Shown here: positions 1-10,490 of the stretch, piece by piece
Position numbering within the stretch: the first letter of the stretch is position 1
Layout of the letters: each line of letters begins with the position of its first letter
Source of the DNA: Acarospora socialis
Lineage: Eukaryota > Ascomycota > Lecanoromycetes > Acarosporales > Acarosporaceae
Length of the DNA stretch: 64,000 nt
Direction: 5' to 3'
Assembly: GCA_025617375.2 (NCBI GenBank)
Contig: JAMYGW020000004.1
Span: 2,480,001 to 2,544,000 of the forward strand
Position numbers and translations under genes: made by a program
The notes under the pieces: generated by a model
What the model was told of the DNA's origin: nothing
What the model saw: only the letters and a program-made list of their open reading frames with translations
Databases searched by the model: none

Positions 1-1197
1 GGGCCATGAGTGACCCCGGGATCGGTCCCCACGACGGGCAAATAGCCGGAGGAAATGCTGATACCGTTTGCTGGCGCGGTTCCGCTTGGACGCAACGTAA
101 TGACTGAACGCAATGTGACGGTTGAACGTAACGTGACAGTTGAGCGTAGCGTGATTGTTGAATGCAAAGAGGTCGTTGCATTGATCGGGCTCGCCGGGGC
201 AGTGCCAGAGGAACGCAAGGAGACGTTCACGTTGCTAGGGCTCGCCGGAGCGGTCGCTGATGGACCCACTGAGCAAGATGGAACTGTTGTCGCCCTCAGG
301 GAGGCAGAACAGACAAAGTCTTTGACACTAGGACCGTCAAAGCCCAAGGCTGAGATAGCCTGGGGGTCGATTTGATTGCAGAGGTTCGTCAGGTTAGTCC
401 CACCAGCGTAGTTCCCAGCCACCTCGACGGCGTAGAGGGCCGTGGCAAGAGTGAGGATCCCATTGATGGCGGACGCGTTAGCCGGTGGAGGGGGGTTGAC
501 AGCAGCTGCACAGATCTTCTGTTTCGCCAGAGCTCCATACAACCCTTCGAAGTTGAGGACTGTGACGTTAAGAGTGTCGCAAACCTCCTGCAAAGGGCCA
601 CCGTTGTTGATGACCTCGACGATGTAGATTGCTGTGGCTAGCTGTATGACCAGGTCTTGTGCTTCACCTCCGAACGGCGGCAGAGCAACGTCTCGTTTCT
701 GATCATCCAGACTGGCTCGTCGATGAAGGCCCGCGACAGGAGTTGGCAATGCAGGCTGCAGCTGTGTGAGCTCACTACGTCCATCTAAGCGTACAACTGT
801 AGGATAAACGTACCGTGCTGATCGGACCTCCATTGGAAGAAGCACAAACATAGCTGGTAGCAGTCGTACAATCCTCAGTGACAATAGTTTGAAACGGCAC
901 CTTGCAAACCATCAGCATGACCTTAACCTAGCGTAAAGAAAGTGGCAGAAAGCTTACAATCTGAGGGACAGGGAACGCGGTTCGTAAGATCAAGGAACAA
1001 CCATGACAATCCAGCGAGCTGGTCGTAGTCTCGGTGGAGACAAACACGGTGCGAGTAGGACCAAGACCGATTTGTGGCGAGATGAGGGTCTGCGTCACAC
1101 AGGTGGACTTATAGGCGAAAAGTGCAGGATCTGCTGTGACGACAGCAAGGAGTGAGATGAGATACACAATGGACGCCGTCATGGTTATCTTCGCCAT
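1..1197 (-). CDS. secreted repeat-containing protein, 3' part missing at window edge
   Basis: Reading leftward, the inferred exons are 1197-958, 900-814 and 761 to the window edge, with introns 901-957 and 762-813; all joins are phase 0 and no in-frame stop appears before the edge. The N-terminus (MAKITMTASIVYLISLL, then AVVTADP) is a clear signal peptide. A Thr/Ser-rich stretch with DCHGC follows, as in many fungal secreted surface proteins, then a second Cys pair (EDC...YVC). Exon 3 contains two related alpha-helical-looking segments (LATAIYIVEV and LATALYAVEV) and ends in a repeat zone: GTAPAS-type units around four STVTLR-type hexapeptides. Role unknown; a cell-wall or extracellular protein is an inference. 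The true C-terminus and any GPI signal lie outside the window. The exon structure is inferred from splice sites and an open frame, so it is moderately secure. Confidence 0.7.
90..161 (-). repeat. four tandem 18-bp coding repeats (STVTLR-type)
   Basis: Four imperfect 18-bp units at 90-107, 108-125, 126-143 and 144-161 encode, on the minus strand, STITLR, STVTLR, STVTLR and SVITLR. Many of the differences between units are synonymous third-base changes. The block lies between longer related units with the core GTAPAS/ATAPAS at about 163-263 and GTAPAN at about 56-89. It belongs to the secreted protein reading frame. Confidence 0.85.
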
Positions 1198-1999
1198 TGT
1201 GTGAACGAACGAGAGTTTGAGCTATATGAGCGCGGGTGAGGTATTAGAACGAACGGTCTATCAACAGAATCTTAAAGGCAGGATAGGCGTCGAGTGAAAG
1301 AGAGCGAGGACAAGTGAATGTTAAAGGTGTGACGAAAGAAAGAAATTTGTGGAGGTGATGTAAGATTATTTATAGGATTGAGAGACACCGAAAAAGGGGC
1401 ACGTGCATCATCCGGTTAGCAGTAGCCCTAATCAGACGAGAACACGGCACCGTGCCTACCTTATGTGTATCTATGCTCGGTGCAGATCGGCTGGCGCAAT
1501 GGAAGTCACAGGTTTGCTCACAACAAAGGAACGACGTCAAGATTGAATGCATCAAGCAATGTACCTTCTCAATCCCAACCTGTGTCGCTTCAGCCGGAAG
1601 GAACTTCCATATAAGTTGCCATAATAGGCAACATTTCAGAGCTCGAGTAAGGAAGGATCGATTCCGAGCGTCTCCGTCATTGACCGAATATTGGATCGGA
1701 GTTGATCAAAGGTGCAGCACTTTGAAGTTCATACATTGGCAAGTGGTTTTGACATTTATGATATCTTTCGACTTTTGATCTATTTGCAGGACTTGTCGAC
1801 CGCTAGTGCGAGTGCGAGTGACTACGAGATACACCTGCTGAACATCTGTAAGAGCTTCCGCAAAGCTAGATCGAAGACATTGCTCCACCAGTAAAAGGCA
1901 AACCTAGAAACCGGTAGGGTGAGAACGTTTGGACGACATCGAGAATATTAAAGTAGGGGTACAGGAAACGTGAATCCATGCATGATAAACCTGCGCCCT
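1198..1999. other. intergenic: upstream of the secreted gene, downstream of Hsp90
   Basis: This stretch holds the 5' region of the secreted protein gene and the 3' UTR side of the Hsp90 gene. Only short overlapping ORFs on both strands with no family resemblance are present. No RNA gene or repeat was recognised. Confidence 0.6.
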
Positions 2000-4167
2000 C
2001 TAATCAACCTCCTCCATGGCACTCTCGCCGGTTGCCTCTGCCGGAGCTGCAGCCTCCTCTTCGTTCTTCTCCTCGGTCGTCTCAGCCTCCTCATCTACAT
2101 TCAAGCCGAGCGACACAAGCTTGTGGATACGTTCGGCGAAGCCAGCTGGCTCTTCGATGGTGAAACCGGAGACCAGAAGCGAAGTCTCGAAGAGAAGCTG
2201 AGTGATCGACTTGACCGTTCGGTCGTTCTCGCCATCGGCCTCGACCTTCTTCTTGAGCTCCTTGATGATGGGAGACTTGGGCGAGATCTCAAACGTCTTC
2301 TTGGAAGACATGTATGAACTCATCGACGTATCACGGAGAGCCTGGGCCTTCATGATACGCTCCATGTTCGCCGACCAGCCGAATTGACCGGTACGGATAG
2401 CGCAAGGTGCGCCGATCAGTTTATGGCTGACAACAACCTTCTCGACCTTATCTCCAAGAACGTTCTTCAGGCTCTTGGCGAGAGGCTCGAATTCCTTCTC
2501 TTCCTCTTCGCGGGTCTTCTTCTCCTCGTCAGTCTCCTCAAGCTCAAAGTCTTTGGTGATGTCGACGAGTTTCTTGCCGTCAAACTCCTTGAGCTGGGTC
2601 ATGGCGTATTCATCGATGGGGTCAACGAGGAACAGAACTTCGAACCCCTTCTCCTTAAGCGAGTCGAGGAATGGTGACTTCTGGACCGCCTTAAGTGACT
2701 CTCCGGTGATGTAGTACATCTGCTTCTGGTGCTCCGGCATACGGGTGATGTAGTCTGCAAGCGAGGTGGTCTCATCACCAGACTTCGTCGAGTTAAATCG
2801 GAGGAGCTTAGCAAGTGCTTGTCGGTTCTGGGAGTCCTCGTGAATGCCAAGCTTGATGTTCTTGCTGAAAGCAGAGTAGAACTTGTCGAATTGCTCACGG
2901 TCCTCGGCAATCTCGTTGAACAGCTCAAGAGTCTTCTTGACGATGTTCTTCTTGATAACCTTCATGATCTTGTTCTGTTGCAAAGTCTCACGGGACAAGT
3001 TCAATGGCAGGTCCTCGGAATCGACAACACCCTTAACGAAGCTGAGCCACTCTGGGATAAGGTCGGTAGCGTCGTCGGTGATGAAGACGCGGCGGACGTA
3101 GAGTTTGATGTTGTTCTTCGTCTTCTTCGTCTCGAAGAGATCGAACGGTGCGCGCTTGGGAACGAAAAGGATGGCACGGAACTCAAGCTGACCTTCAACC
3201 GAGAAATGCTTCACTGCGAGGTGGTCTTCCCAGTCGTTTGACAGAGATTTGTAGAAGGCGGCGTATTCTTCTTGTGTGATGTCGGATGGGTTTCTCGTCC
3301 AGATCGGCTTGGTCTTATTGAGCTCTTCCTCTTCGACCTTGCTCTCCTTGACCTTCTTCGTCTTCTTTTTCTTCTTCTCTTCTTCATCGTCATCTACCTC
3401 TTCGATCTTCGCCTTCTTCTCCTCGTCCTCTTCGTCTTTAGTCTCTTCCTCATCCTCGTCTGGAACCTCCTTCTCTGTCTCCTTGAGAACGTGGAGGTAG
3501 ATGGGGTAGGAGATGAATTCGGAGTGCTTTTTCACAACTTCCTTGATCTTGCTCTCGTTGAGGTAGTCGGTCTGTTCGTCTTTAAGGTGAAGGATGATCT
3601 TTGTTCCGCGTCCTAATTGCTCGCCTTCGGTGTCCTGAGTGAGAGTAAAAGTTCCACCTGCGCTGGATTCCCAGACGTACTGCTCGTCGTCATTGTGCTT
3701 TGACACCACAGTTACCTTGTCGGCAACAAGGTATGCAGAGTAAAAACCGACACCGAATTGACCGATCATAGAGATGTCAGCACCAGCAGTGAGTGCCTCC
3801 ATAAACTGCTTGGTGCCTGACCGGGCAATAGTACCCAGATTGTTGACCAAATCCTGAGGAAGTGGTTAGTATTGAGCGTCGAAGTGAACGGAGCGAAATG
3901 ACTTACAGCCTTGGTCATGCCAATACCGGTATCCCGGAGGGTAAGAGTCTTGTTGGTCTTGTCTGGGATGATATCGATCCTCAGGTCTTTGCCCGAGTCG
4001 AGCTTGCTTGGGTCCGATAGTGCTTCATAACGGATCTTGTCAAGCGCGTCGGAGCAGTTGGAAATCAGTTCTCGCAGGAAAATTTCTTTGTTTGAGTAGA
4101 CGGTGTTGATGATGAGGGAGAGGAGTTGGGAGATTTCAGCCTGGAACTCAAAAGTCTCGGCGGCCAT
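2000..4167 (-). CDS. hsp90: Hsp90 molecular chaperone
   Basis: Cytosolic ATP-dependent chaperone that matures kinases, receptors and other clients with co-chaperones. Two exons, 4167-3907 and 3853-2000, are joined by a 53-bp intron (3854-3906, GTAAGT..CAG, with an actaacc branch site), giving 704 aa, the usual length. The GHKL ATPase domain shows [33 protein letters not shown] (interrupted by the intron after Ala87) and [13 protein letters not shown] (about residues 118-130). An acidic/lysine-rich linker follows at roughly 215-265, then the middle domain with [13 protein letters not shown], which carries the catalytic-loop arginine, and the C-terminal dimerisation domain. The last five residues are MEEVD, the TPR co-chaperone docking motif that marks the cytosolic form. 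The ATG context and start [12 protein letters not shown] are typical. All key motifs are intact. Identity is certain. Confidence 0.98.
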
Positions 4168-4198
4168 CGTTGTAGAGTTGACGGTTAGGTTGCCTGTA

Positions 4199-4373
4199 CT
4201 GAAAGGTAGTTAGTACTTGAATTCGACAAGCTCCGTTATGTGTAGACCGAATTGTAGAATGTGAGGGACGCAGGCCCTTAGCTGCTCGAGTTTTGCGCGC
4301 AGAAAACTGAAGCAGATGAGGCTGAACAACCAGGCTCCAGCTCATGAGGGATGATAAACAGACGACAACTTAC
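4199..4373 (-). other. hsp90: 5' UTR intron of the Hsp90 gene
   Basis: On the minus strand a GTAAGT donor (4368-4373) and a TACTAAC branch followed by CTACCTTTCAG (ending at 4199) define a 175-bp candidate intron that ends 31 bases before the Hsp90 ATG. Donor, branch and acceptor all match fungal consensus well. It is inferred from sequence only; RNA reads crossing it would settle it. Confidence 0.7.
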
Positions 4374-5021
4374 CAAGCAGTGACGTTTCAAGTGGACAAT
4401 CGGTAGACAGGTATGGTTGATCCAAATCTAAAGTGAAAAGCTTTCGTTACGCGTTGAGAGTGGTGGTAAAGTGAAGATGTGTTGATTTTTGAAGAAGAAG
4501 ATGAGATTTCTCATGGGAGCAAAATAATTGAAGCTCTTTCGCGCTAAGAATTAGCCGGACTTTCCATTCGGTTCCACGCCAAAGTTCGACCGGGATCTTT
4601 GCGATTCTACAAACGAACGGCAACAATTCGCACGTCTTACATAAGCATTCCCCTTTCTGTCCTATGGCTTTCCGTCAGATCCATAAATTAGGAGGAAGGA
4701 CTGTGTGGAGATAAAGCGCTCAATTGCAACATACGAGCACAGCTAACTAGGACGGATATCAAGATGATTGTTTGTCATTAACAACGTGATTCTTCAGCCA
4801 CACTGCGATGGACAAGTGAAGTCAAGGGAAGTGTCCAGGCGATTCTCGAAGTCTCCCTTATAGATCGTTTCTACCCTGATCCAGCTCGTTCCCCAACACC
4901 AGCCCTAAATGCTACAACTGCTATGCTAGAATCCCCTCATGACTGAGATCCACATCTCCCACCATTCAGCCATTAGGTATGTTATCGAGGGGCAATAGAA
5001 CGTAACCTTACGCTTCATATT
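4374..5021. other. intergenic: Hsp90 promoter region and 3' flank of the GTPase gene
   Basis: Non-coding DNA between the Hsp90 5' leader and the stop of the septin-like gene. A TTC motif is repeated three times at 5-bp steps at 4562-4574, but in the same orientation, so it is not a canonical alternating heat-shock element. No other gene or RNA was seen. Confidence 0.55.
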
Positions 5022-7361
5022 TTACTCGCCACCCCCCCAGAAACCCCAATTCCAACTCCCCAGAGACTCGCCGCCAAAGCCCCAACTCCTGGCCAACCAC
5101 ATCGCCAGCGCTCCAATCACTCCGAAGCTGCCTACCACCTGGACCGCGACCCATCCCCTCCTCTTCACCGTTTCGTTCAGATGCAACAAGCCCAATGGAT
5201 CGTGAGGGTCAGCAACCGCGAAATGACGTCGGGTCCCGTCTCTAAGCGCGGGCTTGTACAACACGCCAGTGCCCTTGGGATGCGGAGACACAGCGAGCGT
5301 AGGGTCCACGGGAACTAGTGTACCATCGACGACACATTCTCCTAAACGCTCCGTCAACCAGACCGCCCGCTCGCCTCGTGCTAATGCTTCGTAGCGTTCT
5401 CTCTCGTTTTGTAGGCTGCGTTGTAGCTCTCCGGCCCATTTGGCGAGCCGCACTTGCGCCAGCTTCTCTTCGCGTTGAGTGTGGTCCGCAACGCGGGCCA
5501 GAGTGTACGACAACGCGCCGCCACCGTTGTAGGAGATGAGAGCTTGAGAGGTTGAGGAGGACGATGATGATAGAGATGGCAGTGTTGACATGCCTATGCG
5601 GGTGGAGACAGGGGTCATTCCGCCGAGGGGTGAACGTGGACTGGGTACTGGGAAAGAGCGAGAGCTCGCCATGTTCCGCCATTGAAGGCATTTTGTGGCA
5701 GTAGAGTGCCTTAGCCAGTCGATCGTATCCCGGTCAAACATCTGCTCCACCAGAAATGCGAGCTCAGTTGGGATAAGCGGCTGCACGTAGTCTGGTGACA
5801 TCAGCAGGCTGGCGTCCATGTTCTCGGTGTCGTTAGAAGATACCGAGGAGACAGCGTATGGAGGCGATGGGGTTCGTGTTAGAGAGACCGTGTCATCTGG
5901 GGGTTTCGAGAAGTAGAAAGGTTTAATATTCGCAGAGTGGAGATCCCCGACAATGGACGCTTTCAATGCGGAGATGTTGCCAGCATGCAGGTCTGCCTTG
6001 GCAATCAGTGGCACTACGTTCGTGAGATTTGAAAGCCGTCGAAGAAATTCCGCATCTATAGGCTTGAGCCCTGAATTGAGAACATCAGCCCACTGTATAT
6101 ACTCTGCATTAGACAATGTTTCATTCTTACTCTGTGAGACCATGTAGAGCACAACGTCGACCTGCGGGCCCCCATTCCCAGCCAACAAGCTTAGGAGGTC
6201 GGCGTCACTTATTTGTGTTGGTGACATCGTGCGAGCAATCTGGTTCTCAACGTATTGTATGACAGGCTCAACACCCTCTATCAAGGACATACCGCCACTG
6301 TACCCAGCCGTATCGACGAAGCATAAGTTCCTCTCCAGCACGGTGTCTCCCATACTCTTGCGTCTCCTTAGTATCTTGCTTTCTTCAAACTCTGACCACC
6401 AGGATGGGTAGGGCTTGGTACTTGCATAAACCTCCGTGATATGTTTTGTGAGAGGAGGACTTGTACTTTGGGACTTGCTGGTACGCTTCATTGACTGGCT
6501 TGACGATAGGGTTGGAGGGTTCGACGACAGCGGATCGACGTGTACAATGTCTTCGCATATTTGGACAATGGACTTGATGAGCGAGGTTTTACCGACGCCT
6601 CGAGAACGATCAGCAGCGGACTCTACAATCGTTCGGACGTCAATGAACTTACCTGAATCGCCAGCAATGAGCACCTTCAGCCGACCAATACCCTTGCCTC
6701 TTTGCGTAAATGGCCTGCGACTCGGCATTTTGATGCTCGGCATGATCAGCTGCGGCGCACTGTTTTGCATCTCCGGCGGCGAGTCCACGTCCTCATCCCC
6801 GCTGGATACAACCGCCTGACTTCCAGCATCATCTTGCATCGAGTCTTCATCTGAATGCCTAAACGATCGTGTCGACGTGGATTTCGGACTACTCGGAAGA
6901 GAAGCGCTCGGCACGGGCGACTCCAGCGACAGTGGGGTTAGAGGCTGTGATACTGTGGTGGGAAATTGGAGACAAGGTCGGGGGTGTGATGGCGAAGCGG
7001 TGCTGTCTGGTGCAGGGACATGCTCCCTTTCTGTAGATGTGCCTGTATGCTGCATGACCGCATTGCCCGTGAGTGTTGACCTTCGGGCCCCAGCACAGTC
7101 GCCTTCGCCATCTTCTTCGTCCTTCAACTCGTCACCATCCTCGGCAGCACTCATTGTTTCCTCCAAGCTCTCCACCCCATAAACGCTATTTCCGCCGCTT
7201 TTGTCGGTTTCAGTATTCGAAGTCTGCATCATCTCTTCGTTGGCAAGAAAGAATGTTGTCTGCGTTCCATGACCGGGCCCTGCTAAAGGGGCGGTTGCAT
7301 CGGCGAGGCTCGACTTGCGGGACCGTCCTACAAGGGCGTCCCCGCCCGCAGACGGTCGCAT
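5022..7361 (-). CDS. septin-like GTPase with C-terminal membrane anchor
   Basis: A P-loop GTPase of septin type. Removing a 54-bp intron (6599-6652, GTAAGT..GAG) joins GDSG to VGKTSL and restores a perfect G1 motif GDSGVGKT at residues 234-241; without splicing 18 residues would split it. The spliced protein is 761 aa. Further motifs are G3 (FVDTAGYSGG, near 330-339) and the septin-type G4 (PLIAKAD, 433-439). Residues 1-220 are Ser/Pro/acidic and probably disordered. A coiled, charged stretch (REEKLAQVRLAKWAGELQR) lies toward the C-terminus, followed by a hydrophobic span (about 719-739) and a Gly/Trp-rich tail, so membrane anchoring is likely. It is longer than classical septins and lacks their standard C-terminal coiled coil, so it is a divergent fungal septin-domain protein, not a core septin. 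Function unknown. Confidence 0.85.
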   Translation of the reverse strand: MRPSAGGDALVGRSRKSSLADATAPLAGPGHGTQTTFFLANEEMMQTSNTETDKSGGNSVYGVESLEETMSAAEDGDELKDEEDGEGDCAGARRSTLTGNAVMQHTGTSTEREHVPAPDSTASPSHPRPCLQFPTTVSQPLTPLSLESPVPSASLPSSPKSTSTRSFRHSDEDSMQDDAGSQAVVSSGDEDVDSPPEMQNSAPQLIMPSIKMPSRRPFTQRGKGIGRLKVLIAGDSGKFIDVRTIVESAADRSRGVGKTSLIKSIVQICEDIVHVDPLSSNPPTLSSSQSMKRTSKSQSTSPPLTKHITEVYASTKPYPSWWSEFEESKILRRRKSMGDTVLERNLCFVDTAGYSGGMSLIEGVEPVIQYVENQIARTMSPTQISDADLLSLLAGNGGPQVDVVLYMVSQSKNETLSNAEYIQWADVLNSGLKPIDAEFLRRLSNLTNVVPLIAKADLHAGNISALKASIVGDLHSANIKPFYFSKPPDDTVSLTRTPSPPYAVSSVSSNDTENMDASLLMSPDYVQPLIPTELAFLVEQMFDRDTIDWLRHSTATKCLQWRNMASSRSFPVPSPRSPLGGMTPVSTRIGMSTLPSLSSSSSSTSQALISYNGGGALSYTLARVADHTQREEKLAQVRLAKWAGELQRSLQNERERYEALARGERAVWLTERLGECVVDGTLVPVDPTLAVSPHPKGTGVLYKPALRDGTRRHFAVADPHDPLGLLHLNETVKRRGWVAVQVVGSFGVIGALAMWLARSWGFGGESLGSWNWGFWGGGE

Positions 7362-8544
7362 CTTCAGCTCTGTTTACAGATCCTGTATGTTCAAAACCAC
7401 CGAGACTCTGGGAAAAGTGACCGATACGGAAAATCGTGCATCAGTGGTGACGGGAATGTTGTGATTATCAGGTGAATGATAGGTCACCCCTCCCCCGCTG
7501 GCGTGGTCTGATAATGCTTATTCATCAAAACGTGTTGTAGACTCGTAGCCAGTCTGAGGATGCTGTCTATCTAAACAGGACTCTGTAATCTTGTTGGCTT
7601 CGATCAGTACCTTCCAACAGTGACACTTGATAGTTCAGAGGCCATAGGAATCTTGTTGGTGCAGGAACACAACTAGAATGCAGACTAAGACCAACTGGAC
7701 GGGTACTGTGAGGTGGATGGTAAGTTATCAAACATCGGTAACCCCACAATTGGTAACATTGCTGGGTCGAAAATATGTTTTACTAAGCATACACTACAAA
7801 TTACCCCTAATTGATACCTGCTGTGGTTTCCTACCTCCAATCAGCCATGACTGCCAAGGCAAGAGGGCAGGGTGTTCGTTGGTGAGCTGCGCTAGATTCT
7901 ACTCTACCTAACGAGGCAATGTCATGTAAAGAGTGCTGCCCTTCACTGCAGTGCTCACCTGCACGACGGCTTCTAGTACTTGAGTTCTCGCCTACTGTAG
8001 CCAAGACATCAAGATATTCTCAGCATTCTATGAACGTCCCTCTACTCTTCATACAAGACCACACCACACCATCTCATCTCCCCACCACTTTCCACCCTTC
8101 CCGCCACGTCCCCCGTAGCAAACGAGAAAGCCCCTACCTACCTACCTCAGTAGCAGGCACGCCAACATCGACTAGAGCGAGCCAGACCAACGGCGAGCGT
8201 GAACCAAGCATGAAAAAATCATCAGCCGTATAATGGGAAAGAAACGACGGCAAACAACAAAGCGTGATGCTGTGCTGTGCGACCGAAAAGAAGAGAAGTG
8301 AGGGGCCACAATACAATAAACAGCCAAGTAAAAGCGACTTTTCCAAAAACCATGTCCACGGGACGCTTCTGAAGACGAGTATGGGTGATGTACATTGAAG
8401 TGATCTGCATGGTGAGGTAAAGGGAAGGCTAATGGCATCGAGTTGTCGGAGGGGTTCTGTAAACCAAGACCGCTGGCGTCAATTAATTGACGCAGCCGGC
8501 GAGGTTGCCATTTCCGTTCGGCCGGCTTGAGTGAGTGGACAGCC
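7362..8544. other. intergenic between the GTPase gene and the NTF2-RRM gene
   Basis: About 1.2 kb holding the promoter of the septin-like gene and the 3' UTR side of the NTF2-RRM gene. Only short ORFs without recognisable features occur. There is a CCTACCTACCT run near 8135-8150. Confidence 0.6.
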
Positions 8545-10490
8545 CTATGCTGCCTGGGCTTGACCCCGTCCGCGGGGTGTGATGTTGCCGCCCCTACCTC
8601 TTGGGCCGTAACCCCCACGGCCTCCGTCCTTCTGGAAGCCTCCGCGGCCTTGGGATGTCGGTCGTCCCTCAGCACCTCCACGGCCGCCTCTCATCCCGCC
8701 TCGACCACCATTGTAGCCTCCACCGTAAGCGTTCGAACGAGGGCGGCGCTCTTCGACGTAGATTTGCTCCCCGCCGATTTGGTGTGGGTTGGCGGCCACG
8801 GCAGCATTGTAGCCTGCTACATCCGCGAACTCGACAAAAGCGCAGTTCTAAATGATTGTCAGCATCGGATGTAGGATAATGGACAAGAGCAAGGTTTACC
8901 TTCTGCCTGCTCACATCGAAATATGCGAGCTTGCCGTATTGCTGCAGTGTAGTTTTCAGGATCGATGCATCGACTTTGTCCGTCACATTTTTGACATAGC
9001 CCAGAACGTTTCCACCCTCGCCTGTTCCGGATATCGACTGCGGTCGAGCCTGTCGTTTGGCGTGCTCTTGACCCGCGGTTTGCCACCCATTGCCCGAACC
9101 CTGCTGTGGCTGGCCTGGGGGAGACTCAACTGATGGTGCCTGCGCCGGTGCCTGTGTCGGGGGCGATTGTGTTGGAGGTGGAGGAGCAGATGCCCTCGGT
9201 TGAGATGGAGCCGGAGAAGTCGAAGACGCAGGACTCGGAACGGCAGGGGCTGCTACACGAGGGCCCGCGACCAGGTTCGCCCAAGTCTTTGGTGCCGCAG
9301 GCTTCGACGGAGCTTCAGGAACAGGTGCCTGCACTGGAGTCGCTTTCATGGGCTGCGGTGGTGATGCAACTGGCGTCGGGTCTGGGTCTTTCGGCTTCTC
9401 GGGCTGAATGCTGTCCGCTTCAACGGCCGCCTCTGCTACCTCGGGTATTGCTGCGGACTCAGGCGTGTCGATAGCAACTGCTGCCGCCGGCGCATCTTCG
9501 GCGACATCGACTTGTGCGGTCTTTTCGGCGGGAGTGCCGTTTGTTGGTGGATTGTCGGACGGCGCCTCCTGCGTGGTGGTTTGCTTCTCCAGGACTTCCT
9601 GCTCAAGTTTCTTGTCCACCTCCTGCGCAATGCGCTCCTGTGCTACAGGGTCGTCCGAGCTTGGTAGAGTCTTTGGCTCTGTCTGAGGGGTAGGCTCAGG
9701 GACTGCGTCGGCTACAAGTGGCCCTGGTTCGAAGGTGTCTTCGGCCCCTATCTCCTCCTCTTCTTCCTCGTCGATGTATCGGAAGATGTCGTTGAGCACA
9801 AAGTAACCGTTCGGCTGCTCGGCAAGGACAAACGTCTGTACAAACTTGCGGTGGGGAGCAGCTTTGTTGGACATTTCCCCAATAACCTGGACTACGATAT
9901 TCTTGAAGGACTCTTGCGAGTCTACGTTGGATACTCGAACCTTGCAGTCTTGAATATCAAGCTCCTTTATCCGTTCGCTGATTGCCTGTCAAGACTTAGT
10001 CTGCTGAGAGTATTTCTGCGGGCTGTGGCAGACATACCCGTGGGCCCACTGAGACCGAGACCTTCTCAGCTTCCACTCCGGATACAAATTGGGACCGCTT
10101 CGAATAGAAAAGCTGCCAGCTGTCAGTCGAACTGTGCTTTCTTGAAGGGGCCACATCAAACGAGAATTCAGTGCCACCATTTGGAGTAGCGATTTAGGAA
10201 CTTACATGCAGCTTTTCAGGATTCCGACTCAAGGTTGTATAGTATTGCTCAACGAAGTACCACCCTACTTCATCCTTGGGAATACTGGAGTTCCCTTCGT
10301 TTGCGGCAGATGTGGTACTCCCACTTGAAGATGGGACGTTTGCGTTTTGAGCACCAAACGCACCGGTGGCGGGAGCGACAGCATCAGCATGGTTCGGGGC
10401 TTGTGAAGAAAGATTCGGCTCCGCAGCACCGTATTGCTGGTGAGTGCCGTCGTTGCCGTTGACTGGCGCAGATGTTGGTTCAGTAGCCAT
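8545..10490 (-). CDS. nxt3: NTF2-RRM-RGG protein of the G3BP/Bre5/Nxt3 family
   Basis: RNA-binding scaffold related to human G3BP, yeast Bre5 and fission yeast Nxt3, which act in stress granules and as ubiquitin-protease cofactors. Exons: 10490-10206, 10112-10038, 9985-8900 and 8847-8545; introns of 93, 52 and 52 bp, all phase 0; 582 aa. The NTF2-like domain covers about 75-191: VGWYFVEQYYTTLSRNPEKLH, AISERIKELD, FKNIVVQVIGEMSNK, then GYFVLNDIFRYI. An acidic and Pro/Ala-rich linker follows. The RRM spans about 445-511 (VLGYVKNVTDKVD, LKTTLQQYGKLAYFDV, then NCAFVEF as RNP1 across the last intron). The tail after 515 is rich in RGG and GGRGG. The start is the ATG of exon 1 (MATEPTSAPVNGND). Domain order and length match the family; the role is inferred from homology. 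Confidence 0.92.

Noticed and set aside
2384-3241. Plus-strand ORFs up to 170 codons over Hsp90
   Set aside because: Antisense shadows of a highly biased coding sequence.
4562-4574. TTC repeated at 5-bp steps upstream of Hsp90 as a heat-shock element
   Set aside because: All three units point the same way; a canonical element alternates GAA and TTC.
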